A stretch of DNA of 64,000 nucleotides from Acetatifactor aquisgranensis (GCF_943193215.1 NZ_CALPDH010000001.1:186001-250000), one strand, 5' to 3'; positions 16,299 to 25,423 are shown, counted from the stretch's first letter. Translations and numbers: made by a program. Notes: generated by a model not told the origin, from the letters alone.

Positions 16299-17087
16299 TC
16301 AGGATTCTTCACCCGCGGTCAGATACCGCAGGTACTCCATGACGGCATCCAGCCGGGGGGAATTGGCGATGATGCCCAGATAGACCGGATCTTCGAACCC
16401 GGCCTGACGGATGAGAGGTGTGTCCGACAGATCCAGCCCATAAAGAGCCTCCCGGGTCACTGCGGTGTATTCCACAGAATCGTCCAGGGCCAAATCATCG
16501 GCATTATCCTCCAGGATGACCATGTTGCTGACCAGGTCCGGCCTCAGATATTCATACAGGTCCGGGGCGTGCTCGGAAAGGATGCTGTCCAGGTCATGCA
16601 GATACCCGTTCTGGGAAAAAGCGTCGAAGGCCTCCTGGTTCATGAGAACCACATCCATCTGTTTCCCTTCGATGCAGGCCAGGATCTTCATGCGGGAGGC
16701 ATAGGTATATTCATGATAGGCGTTCAGCTCATCGTCTGTCAGGTACAGCTCAGTGTAGAGCTTCAGCTCATATTTGGACAGGTCTGCTCCTGAGCGCGCC
16801 AGGAAATCCTCCCCAAGCTGCCTGGTCAGATCCTCCCCGGCCACCACGTTCACCAAAGCGGCATAGAGGACTATGTCCTTGTGGGTAAAATGCCTGTGGA
16901 CATTGTAGCCGATGATATACAGGAAAATGCACAGGATGACCAGGGGAAATTTATAGTAAGCCAGGATATGCCCGATTTTCTTCCGGCCATGAAGGGTGTT
17001 CAGATTATCGTCCTTCAGCAACAGGGCCAGGCGCTCCTGGATGGACTTAGGGGCGGTATCTGTGGAATCATTTCCTGCGGATTTCAT
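16299..17087 (-). CDS. membrane-anchored protein with a binding-protein-like outer domain
   Basis: A 262-residue protein that I do not assign to a named family. A cytosolic stretch (1 to about 40) is followed by one membrane span (FPLVILCIFLYIIGYNV) and an extracytoplasmic domain of about 190 residues. That domain includes KILACIEGKQMDVVLMNQEAF and a later TPLIRQAGFEDPVYLGI, resembling parts of type-2 solute-binding proteins. The start is ATG 17087 behind ACAGGAGGA; the ORF to 17246 has no site. It follows the YesL-family gene on the same strand after 263 bp and ends at the big palindrome. Confidence 0.7.
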   Translation of the reverse strand: MKSAGNDSTDTAPKSIQERLALLLKDDNLNTLHGRKKIGHILAYYKFPLVILCIFLYIIGYNVHRHFTHKDIVLYAALVNVVAGEDLTRQLGEDFLARSGADLSKYELKLYTELYLTDDELNAYHEYTYASRMKILACIEGKQMDVVLMNQEAFDAFSQNGYLHDLDSILSEHAPDLYEYLRPDLVSNMVILEDNADDLALDDSVEYTAVTREALYGLDLSDTPLIRQAGFEDPVYLGIIANSPRLDAVMEYLRYLTAGEES

Positions 17088-17185
17088 TGCGTTTATCCTC
17101 CTGTCATGCTGGCTTCGCGGCATCCCGGTGTCGCTGAAAGTTTTCTTACCTGCCAGACGCCGGGATGCGGAGACGGGTTTCTCTG

Positions 17186-17257
17186 CGGTTTTGAGAGACT
17201 GCCGTCTGCCGAAGCCGCTTTCTTTACGGTTTTGAGGGTCTGTCATCTGCCAGAGCC
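17186..17257 (-). repeat. imperfect direct repeat, 41-bp period
   Basis: Two about 31-bp copies beginning CGGTTTTGAG (17186 and 17227) lie in the gap between the YesL-like gene and the anchored protein. They differ at about seven positions. The rest of the 263-bp gap shows nothing I can name. Confidence 0.5.
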
Positions 17258-17350
17258 AAGTATATTTTGCAGAATTTGGCCATAGGGTGTCTGCGTTCTG
17301 GGATGCAGGACATATTAGTGGGATTCCGCACTACTATTATCCGCGTAGCG

Positions 17351-18076
17351 TCATGTTGTATAGTCCTGGCCTTCAGGCACGCTTTCGTTTCCGTTTTTCC
17401 CTTCGCCCTCCGCCATATCGGTCATATCCGCTGTGTCCGCCATAGTTTCGCTTTCCGGCCTCTCCGCTTTCTCCTCGCACATCAGCAGGATATTGGACAG
17501 CAAATAGGAGCACAGCAGGGCGCAGAGCCCCTCCCCGAATACGACAGCCGGCGTGAACACATTGATGACTACGAAGACCATGACAAAATAGATGACAGCC
17601 ATCGCGGCAGTGCACAGCAGAAACCGCATCCCCAGCATAAGGGAATTGAAGAGCATGGCCCGGACCGTGTTCTCGAACCGGGCAAGCAGCGGGAAGATAT
17701 ACATCAGCACGACGGCGTAGGCCGCCAGCGCCACCAGAAAGACAGCGGTGCCCACGGTCCAGAACGCGTTCTCATACCGCATATGGTAGAACACATATCC
17801 GTCCAGCGCCAGCACCACGCCCAGCCCCAGAAGAATCAGCCAGATTACAGTGGCTTTTTTGAAATTCTGCCGGAAAGCCTGGAAAAAAGATTTTGTGACA
17901 TTCCCCTCCTCATCCTTAGCCATCTTCAGGGTCACATAAAACAGCGCGGTAGTGGACGCCCCTGCCGTCACAACGGGCAGGCAGCAGAAGAACCACAGAA
18001 TGTTCAGGTACGCGCTGTAAGCGATTTTGGTAAAAAAGAGCATCACTTTCCCTTCCGGATTCAATAAACTGTTCAT
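17351..18076 (-). CDS. YesL family (DUF624) membrane protein
   Basis: A 241-residue protein with about five or six membrane spans and the DUF624 opening (NPEGKVMLFFTKIAYSAYLNILWFFCCLPVVTAGASTTALFYV). A Glu/Asp-rich C-terminal tail follows. YesL proteins are typical companions of CUT1 sugar transporters and their regulators in Firmicutes; their role is not defined. I start at ATG 18076 because the GAGGAG site is too close to ATG 18082. It lies 30 bp after LacI-B on the same strand and is probably co-transcribed with it. Confidence 0.85.
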   Translation of the reverse strand: MNSLLNPEGKVMLFFTKIAYSAYLNILWFFCCLPVVTAGASTTALFYVTLKMAKDEEGNVTKSFFQAFRQNFKKATVIWLILLGLGVVLALDGYVFYHMRYENAFWTVGTAVFLVALAAYAVVLMYIFPLLARFENTVRAMLFNSLMLGMRFLLCTAAMAVIYFVMVFVVINVFTPAVVFGEGLCALLCSYLLSNILLMCEEKAERPESETMADTADMTDMAEGEGKNGNESVPEGQDYTT

Positions 18077-18106
18077 ACGCATTCTCCTCGCTTTTGATAT
18101 TCGGTT

Positions 18107-19171
18107 TTAGTCCCCTGTAGACTCCCTGTAGATCAGGCTGGTCTCCGTGTGCATGGTGCGGAAGTTCAGGGACGGCTCCTTGATGCGGGACAGCAGCAGG
18201 TGCGCCGCCGAGAATCCCATGATCTGGCTGTGGATATGGATCGTGGTGAGGGAGGGCGTCACCACTTTCGACTCCGGCGAATCGTCGAAGCCGCACAGCC
18301 AGATGTCCTCCGGCACGGACAACCCCAGCTTCTTCAGCACCGCCAGGGCGTCCAGGGCCACGAAGTCATTGGCGCAGAGGAACACGTCAGGCATGGAGCG
18401 CAGGCCCCGGAAAGCTTCCTCCAGATACTCTCTGTAGTCGTCCGTGCTGGATATCTTAGTCCCCTCTTTGCAGCCGATGATGCAGTATTCCTCCGGGCAG
18501 GGCAGCTTCAGCAGGTGCATGGCGTTGCGGTAGCCCATATAGCGCTCGAAGAAAGACTGGCAGTGCAGATACTCGCCGATGAAGCCGATCCGGTCCTTGC
18601 CCCGTCTGTGCATTTCCTTGACGATGTTGTAGATATTGGACTCGTTCTCCATGTAGAGACAGTCCGCCCGCAGAGGCTCGCCCAGGCCTGCCACCGGAGA
18701 GTCCACGAACAGGATGGGCTTTTCCATGCCGCAGAGCATGGCGCTGTATGCCCTGTCGAAAGTCTCCACGCAGATGATGCCAGCTGTTCTTTCCTTATTA
18801 TAAGAGGAGGGCAGCTGCATGGCTTCCAGCTCCTCGTCATGAATCCTGTGCATGGTAAAGCTGTAGCCCAGCTGGGAAAGCTCCCGCTGCAGTTTGTCCA
18901 GCATAGTGGACGCGAAGTGGGAATTGCCGATGGGGCTGGTGGAAAACATGGCGATTTCCTTTGCCGGCGATGGGACTTCTGTCTTCCTTTCGTTCAATCC
19001 AGCGATGGTCACATAGGAAAACTGCTTGTATCCCATGTCCATGGCTTTCTGCAGGACTTTCTCCCTGGTGGACTCGGCCAGGAGCCCTGTGTTGTTGATG
19101 GCCTTGGAGACTGTGTTCCGGGACAGCCCAAGGGCGTCTGCGATGTCTTGAATCGTAACTCTTTCTGCCAT
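18107..19171 (-). CDS. LacI-family regulator of the second GH32 locus (LacI-B)
   Basis: A 354-residue regulator with a complete LacI helix-turn-helix at residues 6-27 (TIQDIADALGLSRNTVSKAINN) and a sensor domain (KEIAMFSTSPIGNSHFAST, RIGFIGEYLHC, VFLCANDFVALDAL, WLCGFDDSPESKVVTPSLTT). It diverges from the LplB/YtcP/binding-protein/GH32 operon across a 415-bp AT-rich region and leads a minus-strand operon with the YesL gene. A decapitated close relative lies at 25424-26446. The effector is likely a fructan-derived sugar, inferred from position. Confidence 0.92.
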   Translation of the reverse strand: MAERVTIQDIADALGLSRNTVSKAINNTGLLAESTREKVLQKAMDMGYKQFSYVTIAGLNERKTEVPSPAKEIAMFSTSPIGNSHFASTMLDKLQRELSQLGYSFTMHRIHDEELEAMQLPSSYNKERTAGIICVETFDRAYSAMLCGMEKPILFVDSPVAGLGEPLRADCLYMENESNIYNIVKEMHRRGKDRIGFIGEYLHCQSFFERYMGYRNAMHLLKLPCPEEYCIIGCKEGTKISSTDDYREYLEEAFRGLRSMPDVFLCANDFVALDALAVLKKLGLSVPEDIWLCGFDDSPESKVVTPSLTTIHIHSQIMGFSAAHLLLSRIKEPSLNFRTMHTETSLIYRESTGD

Positions 19172-19586
19172 ACGTATTTCTCCGTCTTTGTTGTTACAGT
19201 TTGCTGCAGCGTCTCATTACTTCTATTATAGTGTACAAATCAAAAAGTGTCAAATGTAAAAGTGCAAAATGAATAATATTCTTCATGAAGCATTTGCCGA
19301 TTCCTACGAGGAATTCCCGGAATAAAAAACAAAAATCGGCGATATGGGCATAATTATAAAAATAAAATAGTCAAATGTAAAAATTAAATAAAAAATATTA
19401 GATAAAATGTAAAAAAGGTATTGACCAATCGTAAAATATGTGATACATTATTGCTATGAAAACGTAAATATGATTTTACAAATGCACAATAACAGCGCAG
19501 CGAGGAGGGGAGGAAGAGGATGTGCGGTGCAGATTGTAATTTTTTATGAGTGATTTTATAGAGAAAACGGAAAGGAGAAATCTTTC
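19172..19586 (+). promoter_or_regulatory. AT-rich divergent regulatory region with repeated TGTAAAA words
   Basis: This 415-bp intergenic stretch is markedly AT-rich. It holds the related words AAATGTAAAA (19252-19261, 19373-19382 and, as AAAATGTAAA, 19405-19413), CGTAAAAT (19430), and an imperfect palindrome CGTAAA-N6-TTTACA (19463-19480) just downstream of the -10 box. These are candidate LacI-B operators. Activation or repression cannot be told from sequence. Confidence 0.5.
19421..19449 (+). promoter_or_regulatory. promoter of the fructan ABC/GH32 operon
   Basis: TTGACC and TACATT with a 17-bp spacer. The imperfect palindrome at 19463-19480 would overlap the start of transcription, a usual place for a LacI operator. 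Confidence 0.55.
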
Positions 19587-20552
19587 ATGAAAACAAGTAC
19601 AAAAACGGCTTCTTCCAAGGGCGTCGCTCCCCTGGGGAAGGAAAAAGAAGGAAAGGGGCTGCACGGCACGCTTGTCTACCTGCGCCAGCACTGGCAGCTG
19701 TATGTGATTTTCCTGCTTCCGGCATTCGCCCTGACGATCATCTTCCGTTACATACCCATGGGCGGCATCCTGATTGCCTTTGAGGACTACAACGCAATCA
19801 AAGGATTCCTTGGCAGCCCGTTCGTAGGCTTCAAGCACTTCCAGAGGTTCCTGTCCTCGCCGGACTTCCTGGCCTATCTGGTGAACACCCTGAAGCTGAG
19901 CATCTACGGCCTGCTGTGGGGCTTCCCCATTCCCATCCTGCTGGCCTTCCTGCTGAACCGGGTGGAAAGCTCCAAAATCAAGCAGAAGATTCAGCTGGTG
20001 CTCTACATGCCCAACTTCATCTCTGTCATCGTGCTCTGCGGTATCGTGAGGATTCTGTTATCGGTTACCGGCCCTGTGAACCTGCTGCTGGGCACCTCCA
20101 CGGACTTCATGACCATGCCCGAGGCGTTCCGCACCATCTACATCGCCAGCGGCATCTGGCAGGGCGCGGGCTGGGGCTCCATCATGTACACGGCAGCTCT
20201 TTCCAACGCCAGCCAGGAACTGAAGGAGGCGGCCGTCATTGACGGAGCCAACATCTTCCAGCAGATCAAAGCGGTAGAGTGGCCTGCCATCAAGGACGTG
20301 GTCATCATCCAGTTCATCATGTCGGCAGGCAATATCATGAGCATCGGCTTTGAGAAGGCCTACGCGCTGCAGACGGACCTGAACATGAAGACATCGGAAA
20401 TCATTTCCACATATGTGTACAAAAAAGGTCTTCTGGACGGCGACTATGGCTTTTCGACGGCGGTGGGGCTGTTCAATACGGTCATCAATCTCATCTTGCT
20501 GGTCACAGTGAACAAGGTCGTGGCAAGGATGAACGAAGGCAAAGGACTGTAG
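19587..20552 (+). CDS. LplB-type ABC sugar transporter permease
   Basis: A 321-residue inner-membrane permease with six spans; RYIPMGGILIAFEDYN, GFPIPILLAFLLNRV and the EAA loop ELKEAAVIDGANIFQQIKAVEWP are present. Together with the next two genes it forms a carbohydrate importer of the LplB/YtcP class. The ATPase is missing, as is usual for this class, where a shared MsmX-type ATPase is encoded elsewhere. The start is ATG 19587 behind GAAAGGAG. It is the intact counterpart of the broken permease at 12562. Confidence 0.93.
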   Translation: MKTSTKTASSKGVAPLGKEKEGKGLHGTLVYLRQHWQLYVIFLLPAFALTIIFRYIPMGGILIAFEDYNAIKGFLGSPFVGFKHFQRFLSSPDFLAYLVNTLKLSIYGLLWGFPIPILLAFLLNRVESSKIKQKIQLVLYMPNFISVIVLCGIVRILLSVTGPVNLLLGTSTDFMTMPEAFRTIYIASGIWQGAGWGSIMYTAALSNASQELKEAAVIDGANIFQQIKAVEWPAIKDVVIIQFIMSAGNIMSIGFEKAYALQTDLNMKTSEIISTYVYKKGLLDGDYGFSTAVGLFNTVINLILLVTVNKVVARMNEGKGL

Positions 20553-20571
20553 AGGAGGTGCGAAACATTTT

Positions 20572-21465
20572 ATGAAGAAAAAATTTAGCAGATATTCCTT
20601 ACAGGATAAGACATTGCTGATGACAGGCTACATCCTGCTGGGGCTGTTCGTGGTAGCAATCATCATTCCTATGATTTACATCGTGGTGGCATCCTTCATG
20701 GATCCCATCACTCTGCAGAACAAGGGCATCACCTTTGATTTCAGCAAGTGGACTCTGACGGCTTATGAACGTGTGTTCAGCAACGCGCAGATCTGGATTG
20801 GCTTCCGGAATGCAGTGATTTATTCCGTGACATTCACGGCGGTGTCGGTGTTCATCACCCTGCTGGCAGCGTATCCCATGTCCAGGCCGGATTTCAAGGG
20901 CAAAGGATTCTTTAATGTAATCTTCGTCATCACCATGTTCTTCGGCGGCGGCCTGATTCCCACCTACCTGCTGATCAAGAGCCTGGGCATGATAGACACC
21001 ATCTGGGCCATCATCATCCCCGGCGCCTTCAGCGTGTGGAACATGATCATCGCCAGGACTTACTACCAGGGCATCCCCACGGAGCTGCGGGAGGCGGCGG
21101 ACGTGGACGGAGCCAATGAGATGACATTCTTCTTCACGATCCTGCTCCCGGTATGTATGCCCATCATCGCCGTGCTGTGCCTGTGGTCCTTCGTGGGCAT
21201 GTGGAACAGCTACTTCGATGCCTTGATCTACCTGGACAGCGCGTCAAAGAAGCCCCTGCAGGTGGTGCTGCGCTCCATCCTGATTCAGAATAAGCCGGAA
21301 TCCGGCATGATATCGGATATGCAGAGCACTGCCGCCAGAGCCCAGCTGGCAGAGCTGCTGAAATATGCCACGATCATCGTCTCCAGCCTGCCCCTTCTGG
21401 TGATGTACCCTTTCTTCCAGAAGTATTTCGATGCCGGGATCATGGTAGGATCCGTAAAGGGTTAA
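20572..21465 (+). CDS. YtcP/LplC-type ABC sugar transporter permease
   Basis: A 297-residue second permease subunit with six spans. The EAA loop is ELREAADVDGANEMTFFFTILLP, and TFDFSKWTL-like and MFFGGGLIPTYLLIKSLG segments are typical of the YtcP/LplC group. It begins 19 bp after the first permease behind GAGGAGG, so the two are co-translated as a pair. The C-terminus FDAGIMVGSVKG is the usual ending for the family. Confidence 0.94.
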   Translation: MKKKFSRYSLQDKTLLMTGYILLGLFVVAIIIPMIYIVVASFMDPITLQNKGITFDFSKWTLTAYERVFSNAQIWIGFRNAVIYSVTFTAVSVFITLLAAYPMSRPDFKGKGFFNVIFVITMFFGGGLIPTYLLIKSLGMIDTIWAIIIPGAFSVWNMIIARTYYQGIPTELREAADVDGANEMTFFFTILLPVCMPIIAVLCLWSFVGMWNSYFDALIYLDSASKKPLQVVLRSILIQNKPESGMISDMQSTAARAQLAELLKYATIIVSSLPLLVMYPFFQKYFDAGIMVGSVKG

Positions 21466-21583
21466 GAGAGGTTGCTGCGGCAGGATGCCCTGCGGGATTC
21501 TGCCGTGAAAACAATAAAGCAATGCAGCAAGCTGCAAAGTGAATAAGTATACAGGAAAGTATACATAAAAATAGGAGGAAAGT

Positions 21584-23248
21584 ATGAAGAACAAAGTATG
21601 GAAACGAATCGTCACCGCAGGGCTTGCGGCGACCATGGTATTTTCCCTGACGGCATGTGGGGGGGATGAAGCAGAGCTGAACGACGGTACCTTTAAGCCC
21701 ATGGACGCAGGCGAGCTTGCTTTCCCTCAGGCAGAGAAGGTGACCCTGACCGGTCTGATCAACTATCCGGCCAACACCACGGAGCCCAAGGACCGTACCA
21801 TCTTCAAGCGCCTGGAAGAGCAGACCAACGTACATATCGAATGGAATGCCATCACCAACAGTGAGTGGGGGGATAAGATCCAGACCCTTATGACGGACGT
21901 GAACTCCCTGCCTGACTTTATCTTCACAGCGGGATTCGGCGAGGCTGACCTGCTCCGGTTCGGCCAGGGCGGCACCATCATCGCCCTGGAGGAGTACATT
22001 GACAACTATATGCCGAACCTGAAGAGCGTGTTCGACAAATATCCTGAGTACAGGAAGATGACCACTGCTTCCGATGGCCATATCTATTCCCTTCCCTGGA
22101 TCGAGCAGCTGGGCGCTGACAAGACTGCCATCCAGGTCATCGACAATATGCCCTTCATCAACAAGAAGTGGCTTGATTTTCTGAAACTGGAGGTTCCTCA
22201 GACCGTTGAGGAGTTCGAGGCGGTGTTGATCGCATTCCGTGACCACGCGTCCGAGCTGCAGGCGGAGTTCGGGATTGAAGGAAGCATCATCCCCATGTCC
22301 TGTATCGTAAATGACGGCGGACAGGATCCCGGTGTCCTGTTCAACTCCTTCGGCGAGGGCTATGGCGATGCTGACAAGTGGAGACATATCGCTGTTACCG
22401 ATGATAAGAAGGTCGTCTGCAGCGCCACCTCAGAAGGCTGGAAGGAAGGTATCGCATGGCTGCATTCCCTGTATGAGCAGGAACTGATCGATCCCGAATC
22501 CTTCACCCATGACTGGTCTACCTATGTGGCAAAGGGCAAATCCCATCGCTACGGCGTGTTCTTCAGCTGGGATCCGGCGAACATTGACAATCTGGAAGAC
22601 TATGTCCCCCTGCCTCCTCTGGAGAAGGACGGCAAGAGGGTGCTCACTCCCTGCAACGGTTCCTACACCAGCGGCTATGACCGCGGACGTGCAGTGGTGA
22701 CGGCCACCGCACAGAAGCCCGCGCTGGTATGCGCATGGCTCGACCAGATGTACGCTCCCATCCAGTCCCCGCAGAACAACTGGGGCACCTACGGCGAGGA
22801 GGATGATTTCGATATTTTCGTGATGGGCACCAATGCCAACGGCGGAGAAATGCTGCAGCATGCCCCTCTGGGAGACGCCTCCCCTGTAGAAGTAAGAGAA
22901 GCAGAGGCTGTAGGCGGACCTCTTGCGATTCTGGACGAGTACTACGGCGAATATGTGACCTGCCCGGACGATGCCCAGTACCGTCTGGACTGGATCAAGG
23001 AATACTATACTCCTTACATCGAGGCGGAATATGTATATCCTCCCATCTTCATGAATAAGGAAGATATCGAGGAGCTGTCCAATATCATGGCTGATATCGG
23101 TAAGAACGTAAATGCCAAGAAGGCCGAGTGGATCCGCGACGGCTTCACCGATGCGGACTGGGATGCTTATAAAGAAATGCTTCAGAGCTACAAGCTTGAC
23201 AGGTATCTGGAAATCTTCCAGCAGTATCTCGATGAGTACTATAAATAG
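21584..23248 (+). CDS. extracellular solute-binding lipoprotein of the fructan ABC transporter
   Basis: A 554-residue lipoprotein (LplA/YtcQ type). The signal peptide ends in the lipobox LTAC with Cys25. The type-2 periplasmic-binding fold follows (VTLTGLINYPAN, FKRLEEQTNVHIEWNAI, LPDFIFTAGFGEADLLRFG). It delivers the sugar to the two permeases just upstream. The start is ATG 21584 behind GGAGGAAAGT. Placement between permeases and a cytosolic GH32 makes sucrose or short fructo-oligosaccharide the most likely ligand. Confidence 0.93.
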   Translation: MKNKVWKRIVTAGLAATMVFSLTACGGDEAELNDGTFKPMDAGELAFPQAEKVTLTGLINYPANTTEPKDRTIFKRLEEQTNVHIEWNAITNSEWGDKIQTLMTDVNSLPDFIFTAGFGEADLLRFGQGGTIIALEEYIDNYMPNLKSVFDKYPEYRKMTTASDGHIYSLPWIEQLGADKTAIQVIDNMPFINKKWLDFLKLEVPQTVEEFEAVLIAFRDHASELQAEFGIEGSIIPMSCIVNDGGQDPGVLFNSFGEGYGDADKWRHIAVTDDKKVVCSATSEGWKEGIAWLHSLYEQELIDPESFTHDWSTYVAKGKSHRYGVFFSWDPANIDNLEDYVPLPPLEKDGKRVLTPCNGSYTSGYDRGRAVVTATAQKPALVCAWLDQMYAPIQSPQNNWGTYGEEDDFDIFVMGTNANGGEMLQHAPLGDASPVEVREAEAVGGPLAILDEYYGEYVTCPDDAQYRLDWIKEYYTPYIEAEYVYPPIFMNKEDIEELSNIMADIGKNVNAKKAEWIRDGFTDADWDAYKEMLQSYKLDRYLEIFQQYLDEYYK

Positions 23249-23293
23249 GGTATGCTGTAGAAGCAGAGCGGATTTTGAGAAGGATAGCAGGAA

Positions 23294-23397
23294 TTATACT
23301 GCATAACGCTGAATACTGCCTAATGTAATCATGCGATTGAACCAGTCAGCGTTATGCAGTCTGGCTTCACGGCAAGTGAAATCGTTAAGCAGTATAA
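23294..23397 (+). other. alternative stem-loops in the leader between the binding protein and GH32-2
   Basis: A perfect 15-bp stem pairs 23298-23312 with 23346-23360. The same left arm overlaps a second pairing, 23294-23302 with 23389-23397. The two structures exclude each other, and a terminator follows at 23415-23457. This is the arrangement of an attenuator, but no known aptamer or protein site is recognised. Confidence 0.5.
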
Positions 23398-23414
23398 GTT
23401 CAAGTAAGGCGAGG

Positions 23415-23457
23415 CGGCCGTCCAGTCCTCTGCGAGAGTGGCTGGATGGCCGTTTTT
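23415..23457 (+). terminator. terminator before GH32-2
   Basis: An 11-bp stem (23415-23425 with 23442-23452, one G-T pair), a 16-nt loop and TTTTT. It separates the transporter genes from GH32-2 and may allow controlled read-through. Confidence 0.75.
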
Positions 23458-23491
23458 GACAAAATAATGAATCAGGAGCATGGAAAGTATT

Positions 23492-24979
23492 ATGACAAGT
23501 CAGACATTGAGAGAAGCGCGCAAATATGAAGAGACCTTCGAGAAGATGATAACCGATGAGGAAAGGCCCGCATTCCACCTGTCCACGCGCACCGGATGGA
23601 TGAACGATCCCAACGGCTTCTCCTGGTATCAGGGAAAATACCATCTGTTCTACCAGTACAACCCCTATAATTCCTACTGGGGCCCCATGCACTGGGGGCA
23701 TGCGGTGAGCACAGACCTCCTGCACTGGGAATACCTCCCTGCCGCCCTGGCCCCGGATGAGGTCTATGACCGGGACGGCTGCTTTTCCGGCAGCGCGGTG
23801 GAGCTTCCTGACGGCAGGCAGCTTTTGATGTACACCGGTGTGGTCAGAGAGCGCCATCCCAATGGGGGGCATACGGAGATTCAGACCCAGTGCCTGGCCG
23901 TGGGGGACGGGATGGACTATGAGAAATATGAGAACAATCCGGTCCTGGACGAGAGGGATCTGCCGGAGGGCTCCAGCCGGAACGATTTCCGGGATCCCAA
24001 GATGTGGCAGGAAGAGGACGGGACCTATTGCTGCGTGATAGGCAATCGGCCGGCGGACGGAAGCGGCCAGCTTCTGCTCTATACCAGCGGGGACGGATTC
24101 CACTGGGCGTTCAAAAGCATACTGGCATCCAACAATAACCGGATCGGCAAGATGTGGGAGTGCCCCGATTTCTTCCGGCTGGACGGGAAGTGGGTGATTC
24201 TCACCAGCCCTCAGGATATGCTGTCCAAGGGCTTCGAGTACCACAACGGCAACGGTACGCTGTGCCTGATCGGCGATTACGATAAGGAGGCCGGGAGGTT
24301 CCTTGAGGAGAGCGACCAGTCTGTTGACTACGGCATCGACTTCTATGCTCCCCAGACCGTGCTGACGCCGGACGGGCGGCGGGTGATGATCGGGTGGATG
24401 CAGAACTGGGATACCTGCGGCCACAGGAGAAAGAATGAAGAAGCCTGGTTCGGGCAGATGAGCCTGCCCCGGGAGCTTTCCATCCAAAACGGCAGGCTCT
24501 ACCAGAAGCCCGTCCGGGAGCTGGAGGACATGAGGAGCAATAAGGTCGCCATAGAGGGGCTTACCTTCTCGGGAAATGTCTATCCGGAAGGCCTTAAGGG
24601 GCGCAGGGTGGACATGGAAATCGTGGTACGCCCGGTGGAGGGCTGCGACATGTACCGGAAATTCGCGGTGCGCTTCGCCCAGAACGACCAGTACCAGACC
24701 TCCTTCAGCTACAGGCCCGGCGAATCCGTGCTCAAGGTGGACAGGAAATTCTCCGGTTCCCGCAGGGCCATCATCCACCAGCGGCGCAGCAAGGTACTAT
24801 GTAAGGACGGCGTGCTGAAGCTGCGGATCATCCTGGACCGCTTCAGCGTGGAGGCCTTTATCAACGACGGAGAACAGGTCATGACCGCCGTCCTGTATAC
24901 AGACCAGGAGGCGGACGGCATCTACTTCTCCGCGGACGGGACCGTGAGCATAGATGTGGTGAAGTACGATCTTATGTAA
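23492..24979 (+). CDS. GH32 beta-fructosidase / sucrose-6-phosphate hydrolase, copy 2
   Basis: A 495-residue intracellular GH32 enzyme, paralogous to copy 1 over its whole length. WMNDPNG (36-42), FSGS, FRDPKMW and MWECPDFF are all intact. I start at ATG 23492 because it gives the same N-terminus (MTSQTLREARKYEE) and length as copy 1; the ATG at 23480 lies directly on the AGGAG site. It is the last gene of the intact fructan import locus and presumably cleaves the imported sugar to release fructose. Confidence 0.93.
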   Translation: MTSQTLREARKYEETFEKMITDEERPAFHLSTRTGWMNDPNGFSWYQGKYHLFYQYNPYNSYWGPMHWGHAVSTDLLHWEYLPAALAPDEVYDRDGCFSGSAVELPDGRQLLMYTGVVRERHPNGGHTEIQTQCLAVGDGMDYEKYENNPVLDERDLPEGSSRNDFRDPKMWQEEDGTYCCVIGNRPADGSGQLLLYTSGDGFHWAFKSILASNNNRIGKMWECPDFFRLDGKWVILTSPQDMLSKGFEYHNGNGTLCLIGDYDKEAGRFLEESDQSVDYGIDFYAPQTVLTPDGRRVMIGWMQNWDTCGHRRKNEEAWFGQMSLPRELSIQNGRLYQKPVRELEDMRSNKVAIEGLTFSGNVYPEGLKGRRVDMEIVVRPVEGCDMYRKFAVRFAQNDQYQTSFSYRPGESVLKVDRKFSGSRRAIIHQRRSKVLCKDGVLKLRIILDRFSVEAFINDGEQVMTAVLYTDQEADGIYFSADGTVSIDVVKYDLM

Positions 24980-25011
24980 GAAAAAACAGACGCGCTATGC
25001 GCATGGGAAAG

Positions 25012-25043
25012 CCAGGCTGCTGATGACGGCAGTCTGGTTTTTT
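25012..25043 (+). terminator. terminator after GH32-2
   Basis: A 9-bp stem (25012-25020 with 25029-25037, with G-T pairs) followed by six T residues. Confidence 0.75.
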
Positions 25044-25062
25044 GGCATCCGGAAGCGCCTGT

Positions 25063-25423
25063 TCACGGTGCCGGCTCCCGGGTGCTCCCTCCGCAGACAT
25101 AAGTGACAGGAAGACAATAAGTGTGGAGCCTGGCGGAGGAGGGCTCCCGGAACAAAAGGCCGACGCTTATCCGGGCCATTTCCTCCACCGGTTGGACGAT
25201 GGTGGAGCAGATATAATCGAAATCCCCCAGCTGGCGGATGCCGTCGAAACCGATTACCTGCACGTCTTCCGGAATCCTCAGGTTCATGCGCCGCAAGGCT
25301 TTCATCACGTAATAAGCCACCTTGTCCGTCACGCAGAAGATGCCGTCGATGGACAATCTGCCATGGGTCATATGCCCGGCCAGAAAGGTGTCAAATTTTT
25401 CATAAGGCTCGCCGTCGTCCAGA
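25063..25423 (-). pseudogene. C-terminal remnant of a LacI-A-type regulator
   Basis: About 120 residues match the last third of LacI-A (11426-12442): LDDGEPYEKFDTFLAGHM, IDGIFCVTDKVAYYVMKAL, IPEDVQVIGFDGIRQLGDFDYICSTIVQPVEEMA. The DNA-binding domain and most of the sensor domain are gone. The frame runs on to 25509, but beyond about 25423 it reads antisense through the LacI-B-like remnant, so those residues are not homologous. It cannot be a functional repressor. Confidence 0.85.

Noticed and set aside
21440..22387. A 315-codon minus-strand frame opposite the solute-binding lipoprotein gene
   Set aside because: Antisense shadow; the plus-strand lipoprotein has a signal peptide, lipobox and domain match.
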